Source: Breoghania sp. L-A4
GTDB taxonomy: Bacteria > Pseudomonadota > Alphaproteobacteria > Rhizobiales > Stappiaceae
DNA: 64,000 bases
Assembly: GCF_003432385.1 (NCBI RefSeq)
Contig: NZ_CP031841.1
Location: forward strand, 620,001 to 684,000
Direction: 5' to 3'
Position 1 is the stretch's first letter, and each line of letters starts with the position of its first letter. Of the stretch, positions 10,149-19,387 are shown one piece after another. The notes under the pieces are model-generated. The model was not told where the DNA came from. It worked only from the letters and a program-made list of their open reading frames with translations, and ran no database searches. A program made the translations under genes and the position numbers.

Positions 10149-11144
10149 ATGAAATCGATCGTGAACCTGATGGGCGCCGCGGCGCTCGCAGTGATGTCGT
10201 CGGCGGCCATGGCGGCGGAACAGCCTGCCGTCGTCTATGACATGGGCGGAAAATTCGACAAGTCGTTCAACGAGAGCGCCTACAACGGCGCGGAAAAATA
10301 CAAGGTGGACACCGGTACCGAGTACCGCGACTTCGAGATCCTGAACGACAGCCAGCGTGAACAGGGACTGCGCAATTTTGCCCGCCGCGGCATGAGCCCG
10401 ATCGTCGCGATCGGCTTCTCCTATGCGCAGGCCGTGGAAAAGGTCGCCAAGGAATTCCCCGACACGCAGTTCGCCATTGTCGACATGGTGGTCGACCTGC
10501 CGAACGTCCGCTCGATCGTCTTCAAGGAGCATGAAGGCTCCTATCTGGTCGGCATGCTCGCCGCCATGGCGTCGAAGACCGGCAAGGTCGGCTTTGTCGG
10601 CGGCATGGATATTCCGCTGATCAGCAAGTTCGCTTGCGGCTATGTGCAGGGCGTCAAGGCCACCAATCCGAATGCCGAAGTCTTCCAGAACATGACGGGC
10701 ACCACGGGCGCTGCGTGGAATGATCCCGTCAAGGGCGGCGAACTCGCCATGTCGCAGTTCAACCGTGGCGCCGACGTGATCTATCACGCCGCCGGCGGCA
10801 CCGGCATCGGTGTGCTGCAGGCCGCCGCCGACGCCGGAAAGCTCGGGATCGGCGTCGACAGCAACCAGAACGCGTTGCACCCCGGCTCCGTGCTGACCTC
10901 CATGCTCAAGCGCGTCGATGTCGCCGTCTACACGGCGTTCGAGGACGCGGCCAAGGGCAACTGGAGCGCCGGAATCCAGGTTCTCGGTCTCGCCGAGGGT
11001 GGTGTGGGCTGGGCGTTCGACGACAACAACAAGGACCTGATCACGCCCGAGATGAAGGCGGCGGTCGAGAGCGCCACCGCGGACATCGTCTCCGGCAAGA
11101 TCGCGGTTCACGACTATATGGCGGACAAGTCCTGCCCGATGTGA
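10149..11144 (+). CDS. BMP-family ABC transporter substrate-binding protein, copy 1
   Basis: A periplasmic nucleoside-type binding protein of the BMP/PnrA family, about 331 aa. The signal peptide from the ATG at 10149 ends near AAMAAEQ. Family motifs are GKFDKSFNESAY, the AGGTGIGVLQA ligand-binding segment and DSNQN. A GTG at 10122 could extend the frame but adds no plausible leader. A second, closely similar binding protein follows directly, and the ATPase and permease genes come after it, so this is the receptor of a purine/pyrimidine nucleoside importer. Confidence 0.92.
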   Translation: MKSIVNLMGAAALAVMSSAAMAAEQPAVVYDMGGKFDKSFNESAYNGAEKYKVDTGTEYRDFEILNDSQREQGLRNFARRGMSPIVAIGFSYAQAVEKVAKEFPDTQFAIVDMVVDLPNVRSIVFKEHEGSYLVGMLAAMASKTGKVGFVGGMDIPLISKFACGYVQGVKATNPNAEVFQNMTGTTGAAWNDPVKGGELAMSQFNRGADVIYHAAGGTGIGVLQAAADAGKLGIGVDSNQNALHPGSVLTSMLKRVDVAVYTAFEDAAKGNWSAGIQVLGLAEGGVGWAFDDNNKDLITPEMKAAVESATADIVSGKIAVHDYMADKSCPM

Positions 11145-11151
11145 TCTGAGC

Positions 11152-11180
11152 CCCGCGCGGTGCGCTCTGCACCGCGCGGG
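11152..11180 (+). terminator. Strong intercistronic hairpin between the two binding-protein genes
   Basis: A perfect 12-bp GC stem (CCCGCGCGGTGC at 11152-11163 pairing with 11169-11180) has a 5-nt loop and no following T-tract. Without a T-tract it is more likely an mRNA-stabilising or partial-attenuation hairpin. Such a structure would keep binding-protein mRNA in excess over membrane components; that role is inference. Confidence 0.6.
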
Positions 11181-11233
11181 ATCTGGCGACCGGAAGGCCC
11201 GATGGGCGTCTCCGTCGCGACTGTGCGGACAAC

Positions 11234-12259
11234 ATGGTGCTGGCAATGAAAACCTGGGCTCTTGGGCTTGCCGCGCTGACAGCGGCGATCGCGTTTCCCG
11301 CCAATGCGGCGGAAAACGACACCGCGGCGTTCAAGCCCGCCATCGTCTATTCGGTCGGCGGCAAGGCCGACGGGTCTTTCAATGAGTCCGCTTTCGCCGG
11401 TGTCACGCGGTTCACCAATGAGACGGGCATTGCGGTGCGGGAGTTCGAAATCCTGCGCGACGCCCAAAGCCTTCAGGCTCTGCGCAACTTCGCCGGCCGC
11501 GGTCATGCGCCCATCGTCGCCATCGGCTTCAATCAGGCCGGCGCCGTGGCCGAGGCGGCCGCCGGCTTTCCCGATGTCGGCTTCGCCATTGTCGACATGA
11601 TCGTCGATGCGCCGAATGTCGCTTCCTATGTGTTCAAGGAACACGAGGGCGCCTATGTCGCGGGCGTGCTGGCGGCCATGGCGTCGAAATCCGGCACCAT
11701 CGGTTTTGTCGGCGGCATGGACGTTCCCATCATCCGCCGGTTCCTGTGCGGATACCGGCAGGGCGCCGCGGCGACAAACCCCGCCGTCAAGGTCATCTAC
11801 AACATGACGGGCGACACACCGGCCGCCTTCGCCGATCCGGCGCGCGGCGCGGAACTCGCCTTGTCGCAAATCGGCCGCGGCGCGGACGTGATCATCCAGG
11901 CGGCGGGCGGCACCGGCATCGGCGTGCTGCAGGCGGCCGCCGACAAGGGCGTGCTCGGGATCGGAACCGATTCCAACCAGAACGGCCTGCATCCGGGTCA
12001 GGTTCTGACCTCCATCCGCAAGCGCGTCGACAATGCCGTCTACAGCAGTTTCCAATCCGCAGTGGCCGGCGACTTCAAGCCCGGGGTCCGCGTTCTGGGC
12101 GTCGCCGACGGCGGCATGGACTGGGTGCTTGACGACAACAACGCGTCGCTCGTCACACCCGCCATGAAGGCCGCCGCCGACACTGCGGTTGCGGATATTT
12201 CAAACGGCACGATCAAGGTGCATGATGTCGTCGCCGACGGCCCGTGTCCGTTGGAGTGA
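11234..12259 (+). CDS. BMP-family ABC transporter substrate-binding protein, copy 2
   Basis: About 341 aa; an internal ATG at 11246 could also be used. Signal peptide LGLAALTAAIAFPANA is followed by a BMP/PnrA domain. It shares with copy 1 the motifs GSFNESAF, IVAIGF, KEHEGAY, FVGGMD, AGGTGIGVLQAAAD and DSNQN. The two genes evidently arose by tandem duplication and then diverged, for example IPLISKFACGY in copy 1 versus VPIIRRFLCGY here. They may give the single transporter two ligand ranges. Confidence 0.92.
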   Translation: MVLAMKTWALGLAALTAAIAFPANAAENDTAAFKPAIVYSVGGKADGSFNESAFAGVTRFTNETGIAVREFEILRDAQSLQALRNFAGRGHAPIVAIGFNQAGAVAEAAAGFPDVGFAIVDMIVDAPNVASYVFKEHEGAYVAGVLAAMASKSGTIGFVGGMDVPIIRRFLCGYRQGAAATNPAVKVIYNMTGDTPAAFADPARGAELALSQIGRGADVIIQAAGGTGIGVLQAAADKGVLGIGTDSNQNGLHPGQVLTSIRKRVDNAVYSSFQSAVAGDFKPGVRVLGVADGGMDWVLDDNNASLVTPAMKAAADTAVADISNGTIKVHDVVADGPCPLE

Positions 12260-12302
12260 CCATGCCAGGCAAGCGTCGCATCGCTCACCCAGGAATCCGT
12301 CC

Positions 12303-13829
12303 ATGACACCGGCCATCGAGCTGATCGGCATCGACAAGAGCTTCGGCGCGGTGCGCGCCAATCGCGATATCGATCTGGTGGTCGCCAAGGGCACGATCCA
12401 TGGCATTGTCGGCGAGAACGGCGCGGGCAAGTCGACGCTGATGTCGATCCTCTATGGCTTCTACCAGGCCGACCGGGGCCAGATCCGCATCAACGGCAAG
12501 CCGGTCGTTCTCAACGATTCTCGCGCCGCGATCGCCTCCGGCATCGGCATGGTCCATCAGCACTTCATGCTGGTGGACAATTTCACGGTGCTGGAAAATG
12601 TCGTCCTGGGGGCAGAGGGCGGCATGACGCTCGCCAGGGGAATGGCGCATGCCCGCAAGGAGCTGCAACGGCTTGCCGACGACTATGATCTGAAGGTCGA
12701 TGTCGATGCCGAGGTGGGTCAGCTTCCCGTCGGCGCCCAGCAGCGGGTGGAGATCCTGAAAGCGCTGTTTCGCGGCGCCGAGATCCTGATTCTTGATGAG
12801 CCGACCGGCGTGCTGACCCCGCCGGAGGCGGATCATCTGTTCCGCATCCTCAGGGTGCTGCGCGAGCAGGGCAAGACCGTGCTGCTGATCACCCACAAGC
12901 TGCGCGAGATCATGGCGGCGACCGACACGGTCTCGGTGATGCGCCGCGGCGCCATGGTGGCGACGCACAAGACATCCGAAACGACCCCGGAACGGCTCGC
13001 CGAACTGATGGTCGGCCGTCACGTGTTGCTCGATATCGACAAGGGTCCCGCGCATCCCGGCCGTCCGGTGCTGGAAGTCGAGGGCCTGACCGTGCGCGAC
13101 ACACGCGGCGTCACGCGGGTCGATGATGTGTCGTTCACGGTGCGCGCGGGTGAGATCGTGGGCATCGCGGGCGTGTCCGGCAACGGCCAGTCGGAATTGC
13201 TCGAAGCGATCGCGGGCATTCGCCGAGCGGTGAGCGGCTGCATCCGTGTCGATGGCCGCGACGTCACCTCGGACGGTGACTGCGATCCCGCCCGCATGCG
13301 CGCCGCCGGCGTCGGGCATGTGCCCGAGGACCGCCACCGCATGGGGCTGGTGAACGCCTTCGCGGAATACGAGAACGCCGTGCTGGGCTATCAGGACGAC
13401 CCGAAATACGGGGAAGGGATTTTTCTCGATATCGACGCGATGCGCGACGACGCGCGTGAAAAGATCGAGAAATACGATATCCGCCCGCCGAGCTGCCTGT
13501 TGCGGACCGCGAGCTTTTCGGGCGGCAACCAGCAGAAGATCGTGCTGGCGCGGGAAATCGAACGCGATCCCGTGGTGCTGCTGGTCGGCCAGCCGACGCG
13601 CGGGGTCGACATCGGCGCCATCGAATTCATTCACAAGCGGCTGATCGAGTTGCGCGACGCGGGCAAGGGCATCCTGCTCGTGTCCGTCGAGCTCGACGAG
13701 ATCCGCATGCTTTCCGACAAGGTGCTGGTGATGTTCGACGGCCGTCTCGTGGGCGAGCGCTCGGCGGACGCCAGCGAACGCGAGCTCGGGCTGATGATGG
13801 CCGGCATCGAACAGGAGGCGGCCGAATGA
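12303..13829 (+). CDS. ABC transporter ATP-binding protein, nucleoside type (two fused ATPase domains)
   Basis: 508 aa with two tandem nucleotide-binding domains, as in RbsA-like and nucleoside (NupA/YufO-type) importers. The first has Walker A GENGAGKST and Walker B ILILDEPTGVL. The second has the degenerate Walker A GVSGNGQSE, signature FSGGNQQKIVLARE and QPTRGVDIGA, normal for the group. I start it at the ATG at 12303, where similarity begins, not at the longer upstream frame. Its stop overlaps the permease ATG (ATGA at 13826), so ATPase and permease are translationally coupled. Confidence 0.93.
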   Translation: MTPAIELIGIDKSFGAVRANRDIDLVVAKGTIHGIVGENGAGKSTLMSILYGFYQADRGQIRINGKPVVLNDSRAAIASGIGMVHQHFMLVDNFTVLENVVLGAEGGMTLARGMAHARKELQRLADDYDLKVDVDAEVGQLPVGAQQRVEILKALFRGAEILILDEPTGVLTPPEADHLFRILRVLREQGKTVLLITHKLREIMAATDTVSVMRRGAMVATHKTSETTPERLAELMVGRHVLLDIDKGPAHPGRPVLEVEGLTVRDTRGVTRVDDVSFTVRAGEIVGIAGVSGNGQSELLEAIAGIRRAVSGCIRVDGRDVTSDGDCDPARMRAAGVGHVPEDRHRMGLVNAFAEYENAVLGYQDDPKYGEGIFLDIDAMRDDAREKIEKYDIRPPSCLLRTASFSGGNQQKIVLAREIERDPVVLLVGQPTRGVDIGAIEFIHKRLIELRDAGKGILLVSVELDEIRMLSDKVLVMFDGRLVGERSADASERELGLMMAGIEQEAAE

Positions 13830-14935
13830 TCGACGGACAGTTGCCGCGATGGGTCGACTACGGCCTGTTGCCCGCGATCAACGTCGCCGTGGCGTTTCTC
13901 ATCTCGGGCCTCGTCGTCCTGATGATCGGCGAGAACCCGCTCGAGGCGGTGAGGATTCTTCTCTGGGGATCTCTCGGCTTCGGCGAGGGCGTGGGGTTCA
14001 CGCTGTTTTACGCCACCAACTTCATGTTCACCGGTCTAGCCGTGGCGGTGGCCTTTCATGCCGGACTGTTCAACATCGGCGGCGAGGGACAGGCCTATGT
14101 CGGCGGCCTCGGCGTCGCGCTGGCCTGCCTGACGCTCGACCATTATGTTCCATGGTGGGTGACCTTTCCCGTGGCGGTTGCCGGCGGCGCGCTGTTCGGC
14201 GCCGCATGGGCGCTGATCCCGGCCTGGCTGCAGGCCAAACGCGGCAGCCACATCGTCATCACCACGATCATGTTCAACTTCATTGCCGCGTCGCTGATGG
14301 TCTATCTGCTGGTCAACGTGCTCGCGCCGGCCGCCAGCATGCAGCCGGAAACCCGCACATTCGATACGGGAGGCCGGCTGCCCCTGATCCGCGAATTGTG
14401 GCCGTCACTCGATCTCGGTCAGGCGCCGCTCAACCTTGCCTTCGGTCTGGCGCTGGCGGCGTGCTTTTTTGTCTGGGTGCTGATCTGGCGTACCAAACTC
14501 GGCTATGCGATCCGCACCTTTGGCGCCAATCCCACCGCCGCCGTCTATGCCGGCATCTCGCCGATGCGCATCACGGTCATCGCCATGCTCATTTCCGGCG
14601 GATTGGCGGGGCTGATGGCGATCAACGAAGTGATGGGATCACAAAGCAGGCTTTTGATCGAGTTCACGGCGGGCTATGGCTTTGTCGGCATCGCGGTGGC
14701 GCTGATGGGGCGGGCTCACCCGGTCGGCATCCTCTTCGCCTCGGTGCTGTTCGGAATGCTGTATCAGGGCGGCGCCGAGCTGGCGTTCGAGAAGCCGGCC
14801 ATCACCCGCGACATGATCATTGTCATCCAGGGACTGGTGATCCTGTTCGCGGGCGCGCTGGAGCATATGTTCCGCCCGACACTGGCGAACCTGTTCGCAA
14901 CGATCGGGCGCAAGCCCGTGCCAGCGGCGGAGTGA
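13826..14935 (+). CDS. ABC transporter permease, nucleoside type, subunit 1
   Basis: 369 aa polytopic membrane protein of the BPD_transp_2 family (RbsC/NupP-like). The ligand is inferred from the linked binding proteins. Visible family segments are GLFNIGGEGQAYVGGLG, the cytoplasmic loop IRTFGANPTAAVYAGIS, and GYGFVGIAVALMGRAHP. It is coupled to the ATPase by a 4-nt overlap and is followed 10 bp downstream by the second permease. The two permeases would form the heterodimeric inner-membrane channel. Confidence 0.92.
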   Translation: MIDGQLPRWVDYGLLPAINVAVAFLISGLVVLMIGENPLEAVRILLWGSLGFGEGVGFTLFYATNFMFTGLAVAVAFHAGLFNIGGEGQAYVGGLGVALACLTLDHYVPWWVTFPVAVAGGALFGAAWALIPAWLQAKRGSHIVITTIMFNFIAASLMVYLLVNVLAPAASMQPETRTFDTGGRLPLIRELWPSLDLGQAPLNLAFGLALAACFFVWVLIWRTKLGYAIRTFGANPTAAVYAGISPMRITVIAMLISGGLAGLMAINEVMGSQSRLLIEFTAGYGFVGIAVALMGRAHPVGILFASVLFGMLYQGGAELAFEKPAITRDMIIVIQGLVILFAGALEHMFRPTLANLFATIGRKPVPAAE

Positions 14936-14945
14936 GGAGGCGGCG

Positions 14946-15914
14946 ATGTTTGAAACCCTGATCCTCACGCTGGATTCCACCATCCGGCTGTCCACGCCGC
15001 TGCTGTTCGCGTGTCTTGCGGGCTTGTACTCCGAGCGGTCCGGGGTCTTCGACATCGGGCTTGAGGGAAAGATGCTGGCGGCGGCTTTCGCGGCGGGCGC
15101 GGCGGCCGGAGTTACAGGGAATGCCTGGCTGGGTCTTTTCGCAGCGATTGCCGCGTCCGTGGCGCTGGCTTTGGTGCACGGATTCGCCTGTATCACCCAT
15201 CGCGGCAACCAGATCGTTTCGGGCGTCGCCATCAATTTTCTGGCGCTCGGCCTGACCACGCTTCTGGGCCAGACCTGGTTCCATCAAGGCGGGCGCACGC
15301 CGTCTCTGAGCGTTGACGGCCGCTTCCAGAACATCGTCTTCCCAGGCGCCGACGCCCTCCGCGATGTGCCGGTGCTGGGGCTGCTCTATTCCGAACTTCT
15401 CTCGGGGCACAACATCCTTGTCTACGCCGCCTTCCTCACGGTGCCGCTGTCGTGGTGGATTCTGTTCCGCACCCGCTTCGGCTTGCGTTTGCGCGCGGTG
15501 GGCGAGAACCCGGCGGCGGTCGACACGGCGGGCATCTCGGTGGTGTGGCTGCGCTACCGCGCGGTCATGTGCTGCGGTCTGCTGTGCGGCCTCGCCGGTT
15601 CCTACCTGGCGATTGCCCAGTCGGCCGGATTCATCCGCGACATGACCGCGGGTAAGGGCTTCATCGCCCTGGCGGCGCTGATCTTCGCCAAGTGGAAGCC
15701 GGTCCCGGCCATGTTCGCCTGCCTTCTGTTCGGGTTTCTCGATGCGGTCGCCATCCGCCTGCAGGGCCAGTCGCTGCCCGGCATCGGCCAGATCCCGGTG
15801 CAGGTCTTCCAAGCGCTTCCCTATGTCCTCACGGTCACCTTGCTGGCCGGATTCATCGGCCGCGCGGTGCCGCCCAAGGCGGGCGGCGTGGCCTACGTCA
15901 AGGAGCGCACATGA
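14946..15914 (+). CDS. ABC transporter permease, nucleoside type, subunit 2
   Basis: 322 aa inner-membrane permease of the BPD_transp_2 family (NupQ-like), partner of the preceding subunit. Motifs: SGVFDIGLEGKMLAAA, ITHRGNQIVSGVAINF, and the ATPase-contact loop LRAVGENPAAVDTAGIS. A GAGGAGG ribosome binding site lies just upstream of the ATG. The stop overlaps the cytidine deaminase start (ATGA at 15911), tying uptake to the first catabolic step. Confidence 0.92.
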   Translation: MFETLILTLDSTIRLSTPLLFACLAGLYSERSGVFDIGLEGKMLAAAFAAGAAAGVTGNAWLGLFAAIAASVALALVHGFACITHRGNQIVSGVAINFLALGLTTLLGQTWFHQGGRTPSLSVDGRFQNIVFPGADALRDVPVLGLLYSELLSGHNILVYAAFLTVPLSWWILFRTRFGLRLRAVGENPAAVDTAGISVVWLRYRAVMCCGLLCGLAGSYLAIAQSAGFIRDMTAGKGFIALAALIFAKWKPVPAMFACLLFGFLDAVAIRLQGQSLPGIGQIPVQVFQALPYVLTVTLLAGFIGRAVPPKAGGVAYVKERT

Positions 15915-16312
15915 GCGCGCTGGAAGAACTGTTTGCGGCGGCAAGCGCCGCGCGGGCGCGGGCGCATGCGCCTTATTCCCGGTTTCAAGTGGGCGCCGCC
16001 ATCCGCTGCGACGACGGTTTGGTGCATGCGGGCTGCAACGTCGAGAACGCAAGCTATCCCGAGGGCTGGTGCGCGGAGACCACCGCCCTGGGCAGGATGA
16101 TATCGGAAGGCGGCAGCCGGACGATCATCGAGGTTCTGGTGATGGCCGACGGCGAGCGCCTGTGTACGCCCTGCGGCGGGTGCCGCCAGCGGCTGTCGGA
16201 GTTCGCAAGTCCCGATACCCAAGTGCATATCGCCGGGCATGAGGGCCTGCGCAAGAGCTTCACGCTGGGCGAATTGTTGCCCGCGAGCTTCGAGTTTGGA
16301 GATGGTTCATGA
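15911..16312 (+). CDS. cdd: Cytidine deaminase
   Basis: 133 aa, the homotetrameric size class. It converts cytidine and deoxycytidine to uridine and deoxyuridine. Zinc and catalytic motifs are complete: NVENASYPEGWCAETTAL (CAE with the zinc-binding Cys and catalytic Glu) and CTPCGGCRQ (two zinc Cys). I chose the start at the ATGA overlap with the permease. Its own stop overlaps the PNP start in the same way. The product feeds the downstream thymidine phosphorylase and uracil phosphoribosyltransferase. Confidence 0.95.
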   Translation: MSALEELFAAASAARARAHAPYSRFQVGAAIRCDDGLVHAGCNVENASYPEGWCAETTALGRMISEGGSRTIIEVLVMADGERLCTPCGGCRQRLSEFASPDTQVHIAGHEGLRKSFTLGELLPASFEFGDGS

Positions 16313-17127
16313 GCGGTTTCGGCAGCCAGTGCGCCGAGATGGTGCGCGCCGCGCGCGACGGCGACTACCGCGTCGGCCTGGTGCTCGGCTCAGGACTGGG
16401 CACCCTGGCGGATGAGGTTGAGGACGCCGCACGCATTTCCTACACGCATCTGCCCGACTTTCCGGTCTCCAGCGTCTCCTCGCATTCCAGCGAGGTCGTC
16501 GCCGGCCGGCTTGCCGGTCAGGACGTGGTGGTGCTTTCGGGCCGCGCGCACTTCTATGAGAACGGCAACGCGGCGGTGATGCGCACGCCGATTGAAATGC
16601 TCAAGGAACTGGGCTGCGAGATCTTTCTCGCCACCAACGCGGCCGGCTCCCTGCGCGCCGAAGTGACGCCCGGATCGCCGATGCTGATCAGCGATCACAT
16701 CAATTTCTCCGGCGTCAATCCGCTGATCGGAGAAGAAAGCGACGCGCGTTTTCTCGACATGAGCCAGGCCTATGACCCGGGTCTGCGCGAGCGCCTGATG
16801 CGCGTTGCGGCCACCAATGACATGGAACTGGCCGAGGGCGTCTACGCCTGGTTCTCCGGTCCGTCCTTTGAGACGCCGGCGGAAATCCGCATGGCGCGGA
16901 CGCTCGGCGCGGACGCTGTCGGCATGTCGACGGTTCCCGAAGTGATCCTGGCGCGCTATCTCGGGATGCGGGTGGCGGCGATCTCGACAATTACCAATCT
17001 GGCCGCCGGCATGCAGGAAAGCCTGTCGCACGCGGAGACCAAGGAAATGGGTCTGGTCGGCGTGGGGCGGCTGAAAACGCTCGTGCGCGGCCTGCTGGCC
17101 GATCTGGACAACCCGGCGTTCAAGTAG
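16309..17127 (+). CDS. Purine nucleoside phosphorylase (trimeric PNP type)
   Basis: 272 aa. It phosphorolyses purine (deoxy)nucleosides to base plus (deoxy)ribose-1-phosphate. Signatures of the trimeric NP-II family are GLVLGSGLG, SGRAHFYENG, ATNAAGSL, the Glu-containing YAWFSGPSFETPAEIR and VGMSTVPE. ITNLAAGMQ near the C-terminus matches the purine-binding Asn region. It is coupled to cdd by ATGA overlap. The sugar phosphate produced is the substrate of the downstream deoB. Confidence 0.93.
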   Translation: MSGFGSQCAEMVRAARDGDYRVGLVLGSGLGTLADEVEDAARISYTHLPDFPVSSVSSHSSEVVAGRLAGQDVVVLSGRAHFYENGNAAVMRTPIEMLKELGCEIFLATNAAGSLRAEVTPGSPMLISDHINFSGVNPLIGEESDARFLDMSQAYDPGLRERLMRVAATNDMELAEGVYAWFSGPSFETPAEIRMARTLGADAVGMSTVPEVILARYLGMRVAAISTITNLAAGMQESLSHAETKEMGLVGVGRLKTLVRGLLADLDNPAFK

Positions 17128-17208
17128 ACCCACGTTCCGGCCCGGTATGCGACCGATGCCCCTCGCGTTGTCCGCAACGCAACACTGATACGGATGATGA
17201 GACCCGAT

Positions 17209-18030
17209 ATGGCTGACACCGACGCCTGCGTGATCGCCGCGCGCGCTCTTCCGCTGCTCGATCTGACCAATCTCGACGACGGGTGCAGCGCCGCCGACAT
17301 CGAGGTTCTGTGCGGTCGCGCGGTGACCCCGCACGGTCCCGTGGCGGCCGTCTGCATCTGGCCGCGCTTTGTCCAACAGGCCAGAAGCCTTCTCGTGGGC
17401 ACCGGCGTGCGCATCGCAACGGTGGTGAATTTTCCGGAAGGCGGCGAGGACACGGCTGCCGTTGTCGCGGAAGCGCGTCAAGCGCTTGAGGATGGTGCGG
17501 ACGAGATCGATCTGGTGATGCCCTATCGGGCCTTTCTCGACAGCCGCAAGGGCTATGCGGAGACACAGATTGTCCGCGTGAAGGCGGCCATTCCGGCGCC
17601 GGCGCGTCTGAAGGTGATTCTGGAGACCGGAATACTGGAGGATCCGGACGTGATCCGGGAAGCGTCCGAGCTGGCGATTTCGGCGGGCGCGGATTTCATC
17701 AAGACCTCCACGGGAAAGGTCGCCGTCAATGCGACGCCGGAAGCGGCGAAAATCATGCTCGAGACCATTGCCGACATGGATCGCAACGTCGGCTTCAAGC
17801 CGGCCGGCGGTATCCGCACGGTTGCCGATGCGGGTGTCTATCTGGCGCTTGCCGATGAGATTTTGGGCGCCGATTGGGTCAGTCCGGAGCATTTCCGCTT
17901 TGGCGCCAGCGGATTGCTCGATGCGCTCGCAATGGTACTGGATGGCGGCGACGCCGTGTCCGCCGGCAAGGGTACTGAGCCGTGCTGCCCCAGGAAATCA
18001 TCCGGATCAAGCGCGACGGCAAGAGCCTGA
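17209..18030 (+). CDS. deoC: Deoxyribose-phosphate aldolase; C-terminus probably altered by an apparent 1-nt deletion
   Basis: DERA cleaves 2-deoxyribose-5-phosphate to acetaldehyde and glyceraldehyde-3-phosphate. The Schiff-base Lys is in ADFIKTSTGKV, the second conserved Lys in VGFKPAGGIRT, and DEIDLVMPY holds a catalytic Asp. As read, the frame runs 49 nt into deoA and ends in an unconserved tail after AGKGT. If one T is added near 17973 the protein would end GKGY-stop at about 17977, a common DeoC ending, and the overlap would disappear. Start: the ATG at 17209 (MADTDA); 17194 is an alternative. Confidence 0.9.
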   Translation: MADTDACVIAARALPLLDLTNLDDGCSAADIEVLCGRAVTPHGPVAAVCIWPRFVQQARSLLVGTGVRIATVVNFPEGGEDTAAVVAEARQALEDGADEIDLVMPYRAFLDSRKGYAETQIVRVKAAIPAPARLKVILETGILEDPDVIREASELAISAGADFIKTSTGKVAVNATPEAAKIMLETIADMDRNVGFKPAGGIRTVADAGVYLALADEILGADWVSPEHFRFGASGLLDALAMVLDGGDAVSAGKGTEPCCPRKSSGSSATARA

Positions 18031-19295
18031 CAAGCGAACAAATCGCCTTCTTTGTAAAAGGCCTCACCGAGGGTTCCGTGACGGAGGGACAGGTCGCGGC
18101 GCTCGCCATGGCGGTGTTCTTCAACGGCCTGAGCGTCGAGGAGCGCGTGGCGCTGACACTGGCGATGCGCGATTCCGGCACGGTGCTCGACTGGTCGGAC
18201 CTCGATCGCCCCGTGCTCGACAAGCACTCCACCGGCGGCGTGGGCGACAATGTCTCGCTGATGCTGGCGCCGGCGCTGGCCGCCTGCGGCGCCGCTGTGC
18301 CGATGATCTCCGGGCGGGGTCTTGGGCACACCGGCGGCACGCTCGACAAGTTCGACAGCATTCCCGGCTACCAGACCCAGCCGGACAACGCGATGTTTCG
18401 CAAGGTCGTGCGCGATGTCGGCTGCGCCATCATCGGCCAGACCGGCGATCTGGCTCCGGCCGACAAGCGCTTCTACGGCATCCGCGACGTGACGGCGACG
18501 GTGGAGAGCCTCGACCTGATCACCGCCTCGATCCTGTCGAAGAAACTCGCCGCCGGGCTTCAGTCGCTGGTGCTCGACGTCAAATGCGGTTCCGGCGCCT
18601 TCATGGCGACCGAAGATGAGGCGCGTGCGCTGGCCGAGAGCCTGGTGCTGGTGGCCAATGGCGCGGGCCTCAAGACCACGGCGCTGATCACCGACATGAA
18701 CGAGCCGCTGGCGTCCGCCGCCGGCAATGCGGTGGAAATGCGCAACGCGGTCGATTTTCTGACGGGGGCGGAGATCGACAATCGCCTGTTCGATGTGACC
18801 GTCGCGCTGGGCGGCGAACTCCTGGCGAACGGTGGTCTGGTGCGGGACGCGGAAGAGGGCGGCGACCGCATGCGCCTTGCGTTCGAGAGCGGTGCGGCGG
18901 CGGAGATCTTCGGCCGGATGGTGTCGGCGCTGGGCGGTCCTGCCGATTTCGTGGAGAAGGCGGAGACCTATTTGCCCGAGGCTCCGGTTGTCCGCGAGGT
19001 CTATCCCGACACTCCCGGGCTGATCAGCGCTATCGACACGCGCGCGATCGGCATCGGCGTGGTGGAATTGGGCGGCGGGCGTCGGGCGGCCAGCGATGTC
19101 ATCGATCATTCGGTGGGCTATTCGGCACTCGCCGGTCTCGGTCATCCGGTGGGGCCCGACGCCATGCCGGTCGGCGTGGTGCACGCGCGCGACGAGGATG
19201 CGGCCGCGCGCGGCGAGGCGGCGTTGAAGGCCGCCTATGCGATCGGCGGCGATGTGCCCGACAATGCCGTGATCAAGGCGCGTATCGCGCCCTGA
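17982..19295 (+). CDS. deoA: Thymidine phosphorylase
   Basis: 437 aa with a GTG start. It phosphorolyses thymidine and deoxyuridine. Family signature [23 protein letters not shown]-type region ([14 protein letters not shown]) is present, with [26 protein letters not shown] and [10 protein letters not shown]. It matches the E. coli DeoA length of 440. It lies between deoC and deoB, so deoxyribose-1-phosphate made here is isomerised by DeoB and cleaved by DeoC. Confidence 0.95.
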   Translation: MLPQEIIRIKRDGKSLTSEQIAFFVKGLTEGSVTEGQVAALAMAVFFNGLSVEERVALTLAMRDSGTVLDWSDLDRPVLDKHSTGGVGDNVSLMLAPALAACGAAVPMISGRGLGHTGGTLDKFDSIPGYQTQPDNAMFRKVVRDVGCAIIGQTGDLAPADKRFYGIRDVTATVESLDLITASILSKKLAAGLQSLVLDVKCGSGAFMATEDEARALAESLVLVANGAGLKTTALITDMNEPLASAAGNAVEMRNAVDFLTGAEIDNRLFDVTVALGGELLANGGLVRDAEEGGDRMRLAFESGAAAEIFGRMVSALGGPADFVEKAETYLPEAPVVREVYPDTPGLISAIDTRAIGIGVVELGGGRRAASDVIDHSVGYSALAGLGHPVGPDAMPVGVVHARDEDAAARGEAALKAAYAIGGDVPDNAVIKARIAP

Positions 19296-19387
19296 TCGCG
19301 CCACAAGAAGCAAATAAAGCCGGCGGCCTTCAACAAGCACGGCGGGTTCCCTGCGAGGGACGCTCGATCAGGGAACATTCAACGAGG

